Shown here piece by piece: positions 10,540-21,419 of a stretch of 64,000 bases of DNA. Each line of letters opens with the position of its first letter. Within the stretch, counting starts at the first letter, position 1. The position numbers were made by a program, and so were the translations under genes. Origin of the DNA: Alviniconcha marisindica (lineage: Eukaryota > Mollusca > Gastropoda > Provannidae); the NCBI GenBank assembly GCA_018857735.1, contig JABMCL010003271.1, forward strand, positions 1,332,501 to 1,396,500. Reading direction: 5' to 3'. The notes under the pieces were generated by a model. The model searched no databases. It saw only the letters and a program-made list of their open reading frames with translations, and was not told the origin of the DNA.

Positions 10540-13500
10540 TGTTTAGAACAAGTATTTGTGGTGACAGGTAGGTCTTTGTTTTTAGACAAAAGAGAAGCAT
10601 AAAGATAAAACAGGTAATTTTTTTTCGGGTAGATTTTGGTGTACGTACCCCAGAGATGAGTTGAAAGGTAATGGGGAAGCCGAAAAAACAAATAAAATAA
10701 CAAAGGTAAAAGGGTAACACATGAGAGCAGTAAAATTTTAAGGGGTAGATCTTAGCGGTTAATCGGAATAAAAGTATAATTAACAGGTGGTATGAAGGGG
10801 TACATCTATGGGCAGGTAAAAGAATTGTGGTGACAGGTAGGTTTTTTGGGTTTAGACGAAAAGAAGCATAAAGAAAAACAGGAAAATTTTTTTCGGGTGA
10901 TCTGTTTGTGGTCCCCCAGTAGATGATTTTGAAAGTCATTGGCGGTTATGCAAAAAAGAAAAAAAAACTGAACAGATACTGTGAACGGGTACAAATATGG
11001 ACATGCGCGCAGTAGAAACTTGACAGGTAATCTTACGTTAATGGGTAAAATTTGGAGGTAACAAGTAATTTTGGTGACAGGTAGGTTTTTTTGGGTTTAG
11101 AGAAAAAAAAGCAGAAAAAAAGGGAAACGGGTTTTGCAGAACAGTAGAAACGTGAGGGAGTCTTAGGGTTTAATCAAATTAAAGTATGAAAATAAACAGG
11201 AGGGTCATGAATGGGTACATGTATGGGAAGGTACACAAGATTTGTGAGACAGGTGGTCTTTGGGGTTAGACGAATGAAAAGCATGACGATAAACTAGTCA
11301 GCAGCGCAGTAGAAAGTGACGGGTAGATCTTAGCGGTTTATCTGAATTGAAATGAAAGGTAGTCATGAACGGGTATTTTTTTATGGGTAGTACACGAGTA
11401 CATTGTACCCAGGAAAAGGCTTGTGGTTTAGGAAAAAAAAGAAGCAAATAACAGGTAAGGGGGGAAACGGGTACTTTTGGGGAATGTAGACAGTAAAAAG
11501 TTGGGTAGATTTTAAAGGGGTTAATCGGAATGAAAGTCTGAAAATAACACATAGGGTATGAACGGGCATCTATGGGATGTACACAAGTAGTGGGGTGACG
11601 GGGTGGTTTTTTGGGTTAGAAAAAGAAAGCATAAAGTAAACAGGTAAATTTACTTTGGGTGGTTTTGTGTGTGGGTTTCCCCCAGATATGAGTAAAAGGG
11701 TCTGCGCGGGTTATGCCAAAAAATAAACTGAACGGGTTTTAACTGTGAACGGGTAGTCTTGGGGGACATGTAGAAAAGGAAAACGTGACGGGTAGACTTA
11801 ACGGTTAATCTGAAAAAAAGATGAAAAGAACAGTAGGGTCATGAAGGGTACATATAGGGCAGTACAAAAGTAGTTGTGGTGACATAGGTCTTTGTTCTTA
11901 GGCAAAGGAGAACATGAGGGAAACAGGAAATTTTTTTTTTTGGTGGATCTGTGGTAGGTACCCAGAGATAAATTGAAAGGGGTCATTGTGCTTTATGCCA
12001 AAAAAGAAAAATAAATAACATAGTGATAACGGTACATCTGTGGACAGGCAGAACAGTATATGATGAACAGTCATCTGTGGACATGAGAACAGTAAACCGT
12101 TGACGGGTAGACAAAACGTTAATGGGAAATTTAAATATAAAAATGAACAGGTAGGGCCATAAGGGACAAATAGGGGCAGGTACACAAGTATTTGTGGTGA
12201 AGGTGGTTTTTGGGGTTTAGACGAAAGAAGGCATAAAGGAATAGGTAAATTTTTTTCGGGTGGACTATGGGTAGGTCCCCCAGTAGGGGTTTGAAAGGTC
12301 ATTGCGTAATATGCAGAAAAAAAAAATAAACGAAAAAGGTATACTAACAACAGGTACACCTGGGGACAGTAGAAACGTTGAGGGTGATCTTAAGGGTTAA
12401 TCTGAATGAAAGTAAAAATAAAGGTAGGGTCATAAACGGTACATCTAGGGGTATGAACAAGTAGTTTGGTGACAGGTAGTTTTTGTGGTTAGAGGGAAGA
12501 GAAGCATGAAGGAAACAGGAAAATTTTAAATTTTCGGGTGGATCTGTGTGTAGGTACCCCAGTAGACGAGTTGAAAGGTCATTGTCAGTTTCCCGGAAAA
12601 AAAAAGAAAAAAAAATGCACAGTTATAGTGATGAACAGGTACATCTTGGACATGTAGAACAGTAGAAACGTTGACGGGTAGATCTTAACGGTTATAGAAT
12701 GAAATTTGAAAATAAACAGTAGGGTCATGAACGGGACACTAGGGGCAGGTAACAAGTAGTTGTGGGACAGGTGGGTCTTTGTGGTAGAGGAAGAGAAGCA
12801 TAAAGGTAAACAGGAAATTTTTAAATTTCGGGTGGTTTTGGGTGTAGGACCCCAGTAGACGATTTAAAAGGGTCATTGTCATTTTGCCAAAAAGAAGAAA
12901 TAAATGCACAGTTAAAATGATGAACAGGTAACTGTGGACAGTAGAACAGTAGAAACTTTGACGGGTAGATCTTAAGGGTTATCGAATGAAAGTTGAAAAT
13001 GAAAAAGGTAGGGTCATGAACGGGTACATCTATGGGCAGGTACACAAGTATTTGGGGGAAAGGTAGGTCTTTGTGGTTAGAGGAAGAGAAGCTGAAGGTA
13101 AACAGGAAAATTTTAAATTTCGGGTGGATTGTGTGTGGGTACCCCAGTAGAGAGTTGAAAGGTCATTGGCAGTTTATGCCGAAAAAAAGAAATAAATGAA
13201 CAGGTATAGTGATGAACAGGAAAAATTGGGACATGTAGAACAGAGAAACTTTGACGGGTAGATCTTAACGGTTATCAGAATGAAATGAAAATGAACAGGT
13301 AGGGTCATAAAAGGGTACATCTGGGGGAACACAAGTAGTTGTGGAGACAGGTAGGTCTTTATGGTTAACAAAAAAAAAAAATTAAACGGAAAATTTTTTT
13401 TTCGGGGGATCGTGGTAGGTACCCCAGTAGAGGGTGAAAGGTCTTTGTAATTTATCCCAAAAAAGAAAAATAAATGAACAGGATATTTAAAAACGGGTTA

Positions 13501-14050
13501 CACTGGGGACATGTAGAAATTTGCGGGGTAGATCTTAACGGTTAATCGAAGAAAGTTAAAAAAAGAGGGTCATGAACGGGTACATCTAGGGGTTTTACAC
13601 AAGTAGTGTGGTGACGGGTAGGGTTTTGGGTAGACGAAAGAGAGCATGAAGAAAATCGGGTATATTTTTTTTCGGGTACGCCCGTGTGTATGAGCCAAGT
13701 AGATGAGTTAAAGGGGTTTTTTTTGGGCAGAATTTTCCCGGGAAAGGAAAAATTAAACTGAGCAGGCATACGATGAACGGCATATCGTGGACAGTAGAGC
13801 AATAGAAACTTTGATGGGTAGACCTTAGGGGTTAAATTTTAAAAGAAGTAGAAAATGAACGGGGCACGGCCATGAACGGGTCCCTCTTGGGCATGTAAAG
13901 GAATAGAGAGTAAAGAAGCAGTCTTTGTGTGGGGTACCCTAATGGGAAAAGCTTTAAAGTAAACAGATTTATTTTCGGGTGGTATGTAGATGTGTACAGC
14001 TTTAAAAAAAAACGGTGGGTATTTTAAAACGGGTACATCTTGGCATGCAC
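10540..14050 (+). repeat. Satellite array A (~290-bp unit)
   Basis: About 12 head-to-tail units. Landmarks are GACGGGTAGATCTTAACGG (12673, 12960, 13253, spacing 287-293), GGTAGGGTCATGAACGGGTA, and CCCCAGTAGA.GAGTTGAAAGG. It is the reverse complement of array B at 21420-24560. Many units lack bases relative to array B and show runs such as GGGTATTTTTTTA in place of GGGTACATCTATGGG. This looks like consensus error as well as real divergence. Open frames inside (10475-13802, minus) are repeat products. Confidence 0.85.
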
Positions 14051-14313
14051 TCCTAGCTGAGGGGACAATAGATTTTCCATCAGGTAGCAAGAAGCGAAGC
14101 ATCAAGTGAAAGGTAGATTTTTTTCCGGTATAGTGGGGGTACGAAGACCATTGACATTTTGGCAGGAAAATTTCATTTTCAGAAAGGGGGGGACAATGTA
14201 AAAAAAATGTAGGTTGACCATTTGGGAAGCATTTTTTTTTAAACACATTTTGTAATTTTTTTTAATAATTTTTAAATTTTAAAAGAGCAAAAACCCTTTC
14301 TTGTATTGCACAA

Positions 14314-14357
<44 letters not shown>
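14314..14357 (+). repeat. 44-nt poly-G
   Basis: A pure G homopolymer at the right edge of the corrupted satellite, preceded by T-rich low-complexity sequence. It may be an assembly or sequencing artefact. Confidence 0.9.
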
Positions 14358-14360
<3 letters not shown>

Positions 14361-14739
14361 ACCAGGCGCATGGGTTTCCCGTTGCTTTGTTAATCAATAT
14401 TTATTAATCTGGCATACCCTCCCATCAGCGTCTTTCTCCAAAAACAGGGCAACAATTTTGGGGCCTTCGGGGGTCATTTTATTCCGACATCACCTGCCCT
14501 TTCTAAAAAAAAATATTTAAAAGTTGACTGCTTTACTGTACAAATTTTTTGATTTGTTTACCATCATTTTGTTGGCAAAATTTACCATACCACAGAAAAC
14601 GAACATTCTCTGGGGGGAAAATTTGTAAAATTTACTTTTACACCTTGACCCGGGCGGCGTCTATTCAGCATTTGCCTTTTCTTTTTGTCCCTTTTCCCCT
14701 TTCGATAATTTTTAATATTTATCGGGGATGGTGCTTTCC

Positions 14740-14935
14740 GGGTTGTCTATCGGTGGAGAGTATCTGGGGGAGTTATTACCTTTTATATCGAGGAATTTCC
14801 CTGGTGGGGTTTTGCACCTTTTATATTGGGGAACCCCTGGTGGATTTTTTTACCCTTTTATTTGAGGAGTACCTCTGGTGGAGTTTAGACCTGTTATTGA
14901 GGATTACTCTTTTGGGGGTTTTAGTTTACTTACTC
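14740..14935 (+). repeat. Degenerate ~36-bp minisatellite, block 2
   Basis: Same unit as 9340-9830 (GGTGGAGTTTAGACCT, TATTGAGGA, GGGGGAGTTATTACCTTTTA). The two blocks flank satellite array A in the same orientation, as if one minisatellite had been split by an insertion. The frame 14549-15109 spans this repeat and is not taken as a gene. Confidence 0.6.
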
Positions 14936-15148
14936 GCGAGATCGATTTACCGTGCCCTTGGTCTTTTTTTTGGTAATTTGTGGACTCTTTTGAGCGTAAT
15001 TAACTCCCTTTTTGTTTATTTTGCACAAACGCTCTGGGATCTTTTTGTTCAGGGTCATTCTCCGATAGGTTTTGCTGGTTTTGTGTGTTTTAGGAGATCC
15101 AAGCCCTAGTAATTAAAAGAAGGAAATCCAAACAAAAAGGTTTGTTTA

Positions 15149-15149
<1 letters not shown>

Positions 15150-15187
<38 letters not shown>
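15150..15187 (+). repeat. 38-nt poly-C
   Basis: A pure C homopolymer 0.8 kb from the 44-nt poly-G; together they bracket 14358-15149. Confidence 0.9.
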
Positions 15188-15269
15188 ACCTCCGCCTATT
15201 TTGCAGCCACTTCGACGTACGTTTCTCTATATTACCACAGCATGTCCGCTCCAAATCTTCTACTTTTTT

Positions 15270-15412
15270 CGGGGGTGGGGGGGTGGGGGGGGGGGGTATA
15301 AAACGAAAGATTATTTGATTCTCTGTTGTTGTTTTCCATTCGTGAATGTGTGTGTGTGTGTGTGTGTGGAGTGCATGCGTGCGTGCGTGCGTGCGTGTGT
15401 GTGTGTGTTGTG

Positions 15413-15456
<44 letters not shown>

Positions 15457-15500
15457 GAGAGACAGACAGAGGCAGAGACAGACAGACAGACAGACCGATC

Positions 15501-15533
<33 letters not shown>

Positions 15534-15560
15534 CCAGACACAGACAGGGAGAGATAAAGA
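15270..15560. repeat. G-rich tract plus (TG)n / (GCGT)n / (GA)n / (CAGA)n
   Basis: A mixed simple-sequence block. It generates overlapping Cys/Val and Arg/Glu frames on the plus strand and Ser/Leu and Thr/His frames on the minus strand, none of them genes. Confidence 0.9.
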
Positions 15561-15645
15561 GACGGATAAAGACAGTGAGACAGAGCGACGGTGAACAACA
15601 CAAACTTAAGGGCGAACAACTTACTTTTCTATGTCATCACACCCC

Positions 15646-15650
<5 letters not shown>

Positions 15651-15692
<42 letters not shown>
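15651..15692. repeat. (AC)n microsatellite
   Basis: 21 AC units just left of the LDLa unit 1 exon. Confidence 0.95.
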
Positions 15693-15694
<2 letters not shown>

Positions 15695-15784
15695 CAGAAA
15701 AGTCGAGATGAAACTTTCAGCGTTGAAAACGGACCTATTCTCATATGAAGTGCGCGACTCAAAAGCAGGATCGAGCGGCACAGC

Positions 15785-15936
15785 TCACTGAGGCGGCTGG
15801 GTGTCGGTGCAGTTCTCGGATAGGTCGTCACTTCCGTCGCCACAGTCGTTGTAGCCGTTACACACATGACTCTTGTACACACAGATCCCGTTTGGGCACT
15901 TCAATTCGTCCGAGTGGCACGCGTACACGTGCTAGG
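15785..15936 (-). pseudogene. LDL-receptor class A exon, unit 1 (terminal, nonsense at start)
   Basis: The minus-strand frame encodes a complete LDLa module: ACHSDELKCPNGICVYKSH, then VCNGYNDCGDGSDD and LSENC, with all six Cys and the acidic Ca2+-binding DCGDGSDD box. It is followed by TDTQPPQ and a TGA, so this is a 3'-terminal exon. LDLa modules normally sit in extracellular receptors and bind ligands through the Ca2+-held loop. The acceptor TTCAG matches the other two units and phase-1 entry. However, the first full codon is then TAG, so it is broken unless a cryptic acceptor (CCTAG) is used, and that would change the phase. It is the only unit whose six-Cys core is intact. Confidence 0.75.
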
Positions 15937-16242
15937 CTGAACAACAAACAAAACGCCTTCATTATTACATGTATTCACCTTCATTAACATTATATTCGTC
16001 TCTCTTCACTTTCATTCACCTGTGTCGTCACTGCATTCGCTTTTTCACCTAACCCCATCGTCAGTTGCATTCAACGTTATCGTCACATCCGCTCACCTCC
16101 ATCGTCACCCACTCATCGACATTATCACTTCCATTGATCATCTCTTCCGTTCACTTTTATTGCCCCCTCTACTCGTCCTATTAATCGTGTCTTTCCCGGG
16201 GCCTTGTTCATCAGATGAATCGGCAACTGCACCATTAAGACA

Positions 16243-16545
16243 CACATCTTCTGCATTACAAGAACTGTGAACTAGACAAGACCCAGACCATCTTCAGCAT
16301 CACAAGAACTGGGAACTGGACAAGACACACACCATCTTCAGCATCACAAGAACTGTGAACTAGACAAGACCCAGACCATCTTCAGCATTACAAGAACTGT
16401 GAACTAGACAAGACCCAGACCATCTTCAGCATCACAAGAACTGGGAAACAGACAGGACCAACATCATCTCCAGAATCACAAGAACTGGGAACTGGACAAG
16501 ACGCACACCATCTTCAGCATCACAATACTTGGAGAAACAGACAAG
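16243..16545 (+). repeat. 44-bp minisatellite, ~6.5 units
   Basis: Unit AAGAACTGTGAACTAGACAA followed by GACCCAGACCATCTTCAGCATCAC. Six full copies with two alternating variants (CTGTGAACTAG and CTGGGAACTGG) plus a diverged end. The paralogous position at 26900-26960 has a single unit, so the expansion is specific to LDLa unit 1. Confidence 0.9.
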
Positions 16546-16573
16546 ACACATATATTTTTAACACCAAAGGCTC

Positions 16574-16584
16574 ACGCTGCTACT
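16574..16584 (+). repeat. LINE target-site duplication, left
   Basis: ACGCTGCTACT, identical to 20730-20740. The uninterrupted sequence CTCACGCTGCTACTATTACC survives at 26971-26990. Confidence 0.9.
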
Positions 16585-16853
16585 TTTTTCTTTTCTTTTT
16601 TAAATTCAATATAACAAATATAACACAATTATAGAACATATCAGTACACCCGTTCCAACAGTGGATAAAAGACGTATACAAATATACATGCACATGTTAT
16701 ACATACATAATAGACAAAAAGATACATCCATACAGACAAAGAGTTGGACAAAGTACTTCATAGACAGATATTTGCCTGCACAATGAGTGATTGACTGCCT
16801 GTCACATGTGTATATATTCTAAATCTAAAATAACTACATATGCCCTGAGGTTA

Positions 16854-18140
16854 TCAGTTTTCTGTTTTCAAAATAGGCTTATAACAGAGCCAGTTCAAGA
16901 TAAAGGTGGGCAGTTCGCCGCTGATCTTTGCATTGTATTCATCTATTTTGTATTTCAGCATCAGTTGTTGAAGGAAGCAGGAGAGAGTTGGCAAGCACTT
17001 GTCGAGTTTGCATTTGTATATAAATTGCTTAGCTTGAAGTATCACTAAGTCAAAGACTGTGTCAGTTTTGATGTCTATTTCTGTTCCAAACAATACAAGA
17101 TTTTGTGTAAATTTTACATTTAGCGCTGTCTCACATTTTCCTTTCAATGTTGTTTCCAGCGAAGTCCAAAAACGTCTGATACAAGCACATTTCCAAAACA
17201 TATGTTCAATGCTATCTTTTTCGTCATTGCAGAAGCCACACTGAGTGTTAGCAGTGACTCCCATTTTGTTTAATACTATGTTAGTAGCTATTATTCTATG
17301 TATAATGCGCATTTGTAACCATTTAAGTTTTACATCTTAATTTTTTTGTACTTTTATGAAAACTGTATTCCAAGAAATATTTGACTTCAGTTTTTCATTC
17401 CATTTCAAGCAACAATTTGGCATACAGTTGTCGTTTACGAGAATGTTGTAATAGAGCCTTGTACCCTTTGGTGCAGAGTAGATTGTACTCAGCGAGATAT
17501 TTACCTCATTTGCCATGTTATTACCAATAAGTATCGTAGACGTCTTGATATAATGTTTTATTGAACTGGTGCAACTATTAAAAGTCAAGAAATCAACCGT
17601 CATGCCAAACTTTGTATTAAATTCTGCAAGAGTGCGAAACCGCCCATTTTCTTTTATAAAATGAGCGATACAGTACACTCCATTGTCAACCCACTGTGTG
17701 TATTTGATCATCTTGTTTCCGATCATCATATTTTTGTTATAAAAAACAGGTTCAGAAAGAAGTTGAGATGTCGAGTTTGGTTTCACTTTACTAAAGAAAA
17801 TTCCATAAGCTTTGAAGACGTCTGACCAGAAGGAATTATTTTTGACAGTTTGGTTGAAAAAGCAAGGGCCGTAGCACTCTAATTGATGAAGAAATGGATA
17901 CAACTCCATCGGAACATTTCTCCATTTATGGTTTGATATCTTTAACTTTTTTATCCATGTGAGTTTTAGAGCTAGAATATACGTTTTAATATCTGGAATA
18001 TTTAGACCTCCACTTTTTACATCTTTTATTGTCGTCTTTCTGGCAATTCTGTCTTGTTTTCCATTCCAAACAAATTTAAAACATATTTTTTGAAGATCTT
18101 TCACAAAGTTATCAGGGGGGTCAGGCAGCAAAATCCACAA
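16854..18140 (-). pseudogene. LINE ORF2 C-terminal part with CCHC zinc knuckle
   Basis: Two collinear pieces in one frame, separated by a TAA near 17337. The first has the post-RT region typical of Tx1/L1 LINEs (KDVKSGGLNIPDIKTYILAL, LTWIKKL). The second has MRIIHRIIATNIVLNKMG followed by CGFCNDEKDSIEHMFWKCAC, a C-x2-C-x7-H-x4-C zinc finger of the zf-RVT type, which helps engage the RNA template. The frame is shifted relative to the RT segment upstream. It ends about 270 bp before the A-rich tail, leaving a short 3' UTR. Confidence 0.9.
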
Positions 18141-18240
18141 ATGGATCAGTTTTGACAGAATCAGTGACTTCAGTATAGCAACTCTTCCTAGCGGGGTAAT
18201 AGTCCTAAGTGACCAAATTTTGAACAGTTTTTTAACTTCG

Positions 18241-19725
18241 TCAAATTTTTTTATTGTAGTTTATTGCTGCACACTCTTTTAAATCCTGGGTAAACCATAT
18301 GCCAAGGATCTTAAACATAGTTGGATTCCATACCATTTTCAAATGCGGCATATATTTTACTCTTGAATATTTTTTGCTACCTAACCATATGGCCTGTGTT
18401 TTGTCCGCATTCAAAAACAGGCCAGATACTTTTCCAAATTTATTAATTGCATCTATTGATTTTTCAAATGATTTTTTCTCTCCATTGTTCATTAGTTGTG
18501 TGTCATCTGCGAATTGAGATATTTTGTTTTCTACTTTGTTTATCCAGATTCCCTTGATATCACTATCTTCTCGAATCATGATTGCTAAAATTTCAACACA
18601 CAAAATAAATATGTATGGTGATATCGGGTCGCCCTGTCGGCACCCACGCTCTACTGTAAACCATTGGGTTGTCTGTCCATTCACTATTACCGTTGATTTT
18701 ATGTTTTTATAAAAAGTATCTATCCATCTACAAAGGTCTTTTCCAAAACCAAATGCTCGAAGAGCCCTAAACATGAACCGCCAATCAAGAGAGTCAAACG
18801 CTTTCTCAAAGTCGAGGCATAGCAACAATCCAGGCTTATTTTTTGTATTCAGATAGTTTATCAAGTCATAAATCAACCGAACGTTATCACCCATGTATCT
18901 GTTGGAAATGAAACCTGTCTGATCATCATCAATTAATGATGGTAGTACTCTTTTAATTCTGTTAGCGATACAGGAAGATCCAATTTTGTATATGACATTA
19001 AGGAGAGAGATTGGTCTCCAGTTTTTAATGTTATCTCTAGGTTTGTCGCCCTTGGGAATACAAGTAATAATGCCTTCCTTTTGAGTGGTGGATAGCTCGC
19101 CATCATCAAATGCCTTATTTAAAGCTCTAACTACAAATGGTCCAAGCTGCTTCCAAAAGCACTTGAAAAATTCTGCCCCAAAACCATCCGTACCAGGGCT
19201 TTTTTCATGTTTCATATTTTTCAACGCTGTTCCTGCCTCCTCTATTGTTATTTTCCCTTCTAATGATCTTGATTCCTCCTCAGATAGTTTTGGAATTTCC
19301 GTTACCAGTTGTTCAATCTCACACTCTTCTAGGTCCTTGGCTTTATACAAATTACTATAAAAATTGTTAACTTCTTTATTTATGTCAAGTGGTTCTTTAA
19401 TTTCCTCACCTTTTGCGTCAGTTAGTTTTATCATTTGTTTACTAACATAGTGCCTTTTCTCCAGGTTACAAAAGTATTTTGATATCTTTTCTCCTTCTGC
19501 CACCCACCTCGCTTTTGATCGCAGTAGTACACCCTCCATTGTTTTCTTCCGTAGTGAAACTAGTTCTTTATTTTTCTCTGCAATATGCTTAATATCCGTC
19601 TCTGTTTTACTTTCTTTCTCTTCAAATAATTTAATATCTCTTAACAAACTTTCTTCTTTCTCTCGTGTTTTTTTCTTTTTCATTGTCGCATAAGAGATTG
19701 TTCGTGATCTTATTTTCATGAGCAA
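18241..19725 (-). pseudogene. LINE ORF2 reverse transcriptase domain
   Basis: This 494-residue frame carries the RT fingers and palm. Motifs in order: SPGTDGFGAEFFK (about 175), WRPISLLNVIYKI (about 240), QTGFISNRY (about 272), LDFEKAFDSLDW with the first catalytic Asp (about 305), GCRQGDPISPYIF (about 362) and FADDTQLM, the catalytic FADD box (about 410). It would copy its own RNA at the nicked target. The N-terminal part is a Lys/Glu-rich coiled segment shared with the 2551-3018 relic. The RT core is uninterrupted, but the frame is shifted relative to both the endonuclease and the C-terminal part. Confidence 0.95.
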
Positions 19726-19855
19726 AAAATCTAGAAAAACCTTGTCAGAAACTGTAAGTTCAAGGTCAGATTTGGCAATGCCCGAGACACTTGCTTTATC
19801 GTAGTGGGGGGATGCATATTGTTCTATAACATTATTTATTTCATCATTTATTTCA

Positions 19856-20639
19856 TCAATGTATTTTTTTATCTTTCAGTAGTGAGCAATTAAATTTCCA
19901 AAAGGTGTTTCGTTTCATTTCTTTTCCAAAGCGAAGCTTAAGGGTAACCATTGAATGGTCAGACCGATATCCAGGAAGAATGTCTGTATCTTCAAAACTG
20001 GAGACTAAGTAGTCAGAGAGTAGAAAATAATCAAGCCTACTTTGCTTTAGTGGTTTCGTTTTTCTCCACGTATAACGTTTGCAGTCAGGATTAGCTTCTC
20101 TCCAAATGTCAGTTAAACCTAGTTCTAACATCATATTTTCAACGGACTCTTTGGCTTTTGGGTTGTTTATATGTTTATAATTATAACTGTCTAACTGGGG
20201 GTCTAACACTAAATTCCAGTCGCCTACTATAATTATATTATGGTTTTGGTATTCTTTAACCATTTCCGTTAGCTCTTCATAAAAAGCAGGTGTATCCCGG
20301 TTCGGTCCTAAACACTGACAAGCAAAATATCTTTATCCTTCATTAAGAAGGAAACAAGAATAAATTTCCGTTTCTGTCTCGCTTTACATCGTTGATTTTG
20401 AATTCAAAATTGTTCATAAACATTACTGCTACTCCCCTTGAATTAGAGCTGTAAGATGCAAAGAAGCAATTATATCCCCATTCAGCTTTGACGTATGTTT
20501 CTAATTTGGTACTGAAATGCGTGTCTTGCAAACAGTATATCGAGCAAGATTTTTGCTTCAGATAATGGAAAACGTCTCTTCTCTTTCTAGTACTGCCAAG
20601 GCCTTGACAATTCAAAGACAATATCGTAATGCTATCCAT
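19856..20639 (-). pseudogene. LINE ORF2 AP-type endonuclease domain (frameshifted)
   Basis: Starts with an ATG at 20639 (MDSITILSLNCQGLGS), whose NCQGLGS matches the N-terminal metal-binding Asn motif of AP-like endonucleases. YCLQDTHF supplies the usual catalytic Glu position as Gln-Asp, as in related Tx1-like elements or as a mutation. After a frameshift between 20343 and 20263 the second piece holds IIVGDWNLVLD, RLDYFLLSDYL and the terminal YRSDHSMV with the catalytic SDH. The enzyme nicks the target DNA to prime reverse transcription. It is broken by the frameshift and by another before the RT. Confidence 0.9.
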
Positions 20640-20729
20640 AACCGACAGTATATAAACACAAAGTTATCAACACGTCAGAATTTTGGCAGCTGCTTCGCCA
20701 GGTACAACAGTAGTACAACAGACAATAGG

Positions 20730-20740
20730 ACGCTGCTACT
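20730..20740 (+). repeat. LINE target-site duplication, right
   Basis: ACGCTGCTACT, the second copy of the 11-bp duplication flanking the LINE. Confidence 0.9.
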
Positions 20741-20783
20741 ATTCCCACCACCACCACCACCACTGTCATAATCACCAACTTAA

Positions 20784-20901
20784 GGCAGTTTCTTTCGTCG
20801 GAACCGTCGGGACAGTCGGTGTAGCCGTTACACACATCATCCTTGTCGACAACATATCCCGTCTGTGCACTTCAAATAGCCCGTTAGACACTCGTACTCC
20901 A
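20784..20901 (-). pseudogene. LDL-receptor class A exon, unit 2 (frameshifted)
   Basis: Entered from a TTCAG acceptor in phase 1, it reads EYECLTGYLKCTDGIC and then shifts by +1. The correct second half, VCNGYTDCPDGSDERNC with an intact Ca2+ box, is in another frame. Length is 118 bp against the 117 bp (1-1 phase) expected, confirming the single-base gain. The donor aligned to unit 3's GTAAGT reads TTAAGT, so it is also lost. Transcription would run leftward, so this unit lies between unit 3 and unit 1 of a multi-LDLa gene. Confidence 0.8.
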
Positions 20902-21419
20902 CTGAACAGCAAACAAATCGCCTTCATTATCACGTGTTATCTTCATCGCCACTGTATTCGTCTTTATCTTCACTTTCATTCACCTATGCCTTCATGCATT
21001 CGTCTTTTATCGTCATTTTCATTCATCTTCGTCATCACTGCCAGCCACCATTTTCATAACGTTCACTCACCGTAAAGCTGGGTTCACACGATCGCAGAAG
21101 TTTGCAACTTTCCAAAAGTTGCATATCTTTGCAATTTTTTTTAAAAGAACAAACGGTTATATGCTTGCTCGAACGGTAGCTTCACAGAGTAGAATTAATT
21201 TTTTTCGCGGAATTATGTTTTGTATGCGCAGGATGGTGTTTTTTACTGCTTTTTATGCACTATTTTTTTCACTCGATAGCCTGTTTTGGGTCGGTCATTT
21301 TTAGATTCAAACCGATCAGACAACCCCGGTAAGCACACAGTCCATGATAAAATATTAGATAAAGTTATCGAAACGGGAAGAGGACTGAAAATAAAGGCGA
21401 AATAGCAGAAACAGACATG

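Larger units (their letters stand above)
16585..20729 (-). mobile_element. Tx1/L1-like LINE (4.1 kb, inactive) in LDLa intron
   Basis: On the minus strand this runs from about 90 bp of leader at 20729, through an endonuclease/RT/C-terminal ORF2, to an A-rich tail (AAAAAAGAAAAGAAAAAA) at 16585. It has an 11-bp direct target duplication and the empty site is preserved in the paralogous LDLa unit. No ORF1 is present, so it is 5'-truncated near the ORF2 start. ORF2 falls in three frames (20639-20343; 20263-19856; 19725-18241; 18140-16854) with an in-frame TAA near 17337. It therefore carries at least three frameshifts and one nonsense and is not active. Confidence 0.95.

Noticed and set aside
10475..13802. 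Series of minus-strand 60-150 residue Phe/Leu/Pro frames
   Set aside because: They recur with the satellite period and are not conserved between units.
14549..15109. 186-residue plus-strand frame
   Set aside because: Contains the 36-bp minisatellite and lies in the poorly called region between poly-G and poly-C.
20632..20835. LDLa domain followed by a transmembrane helix (MTVVVVVVG)
   Set aside because: The Val run is translation of a (CCA/CAC)n tract in the intron beyond the LDLa exon's donor position; only the LDLa part is real.
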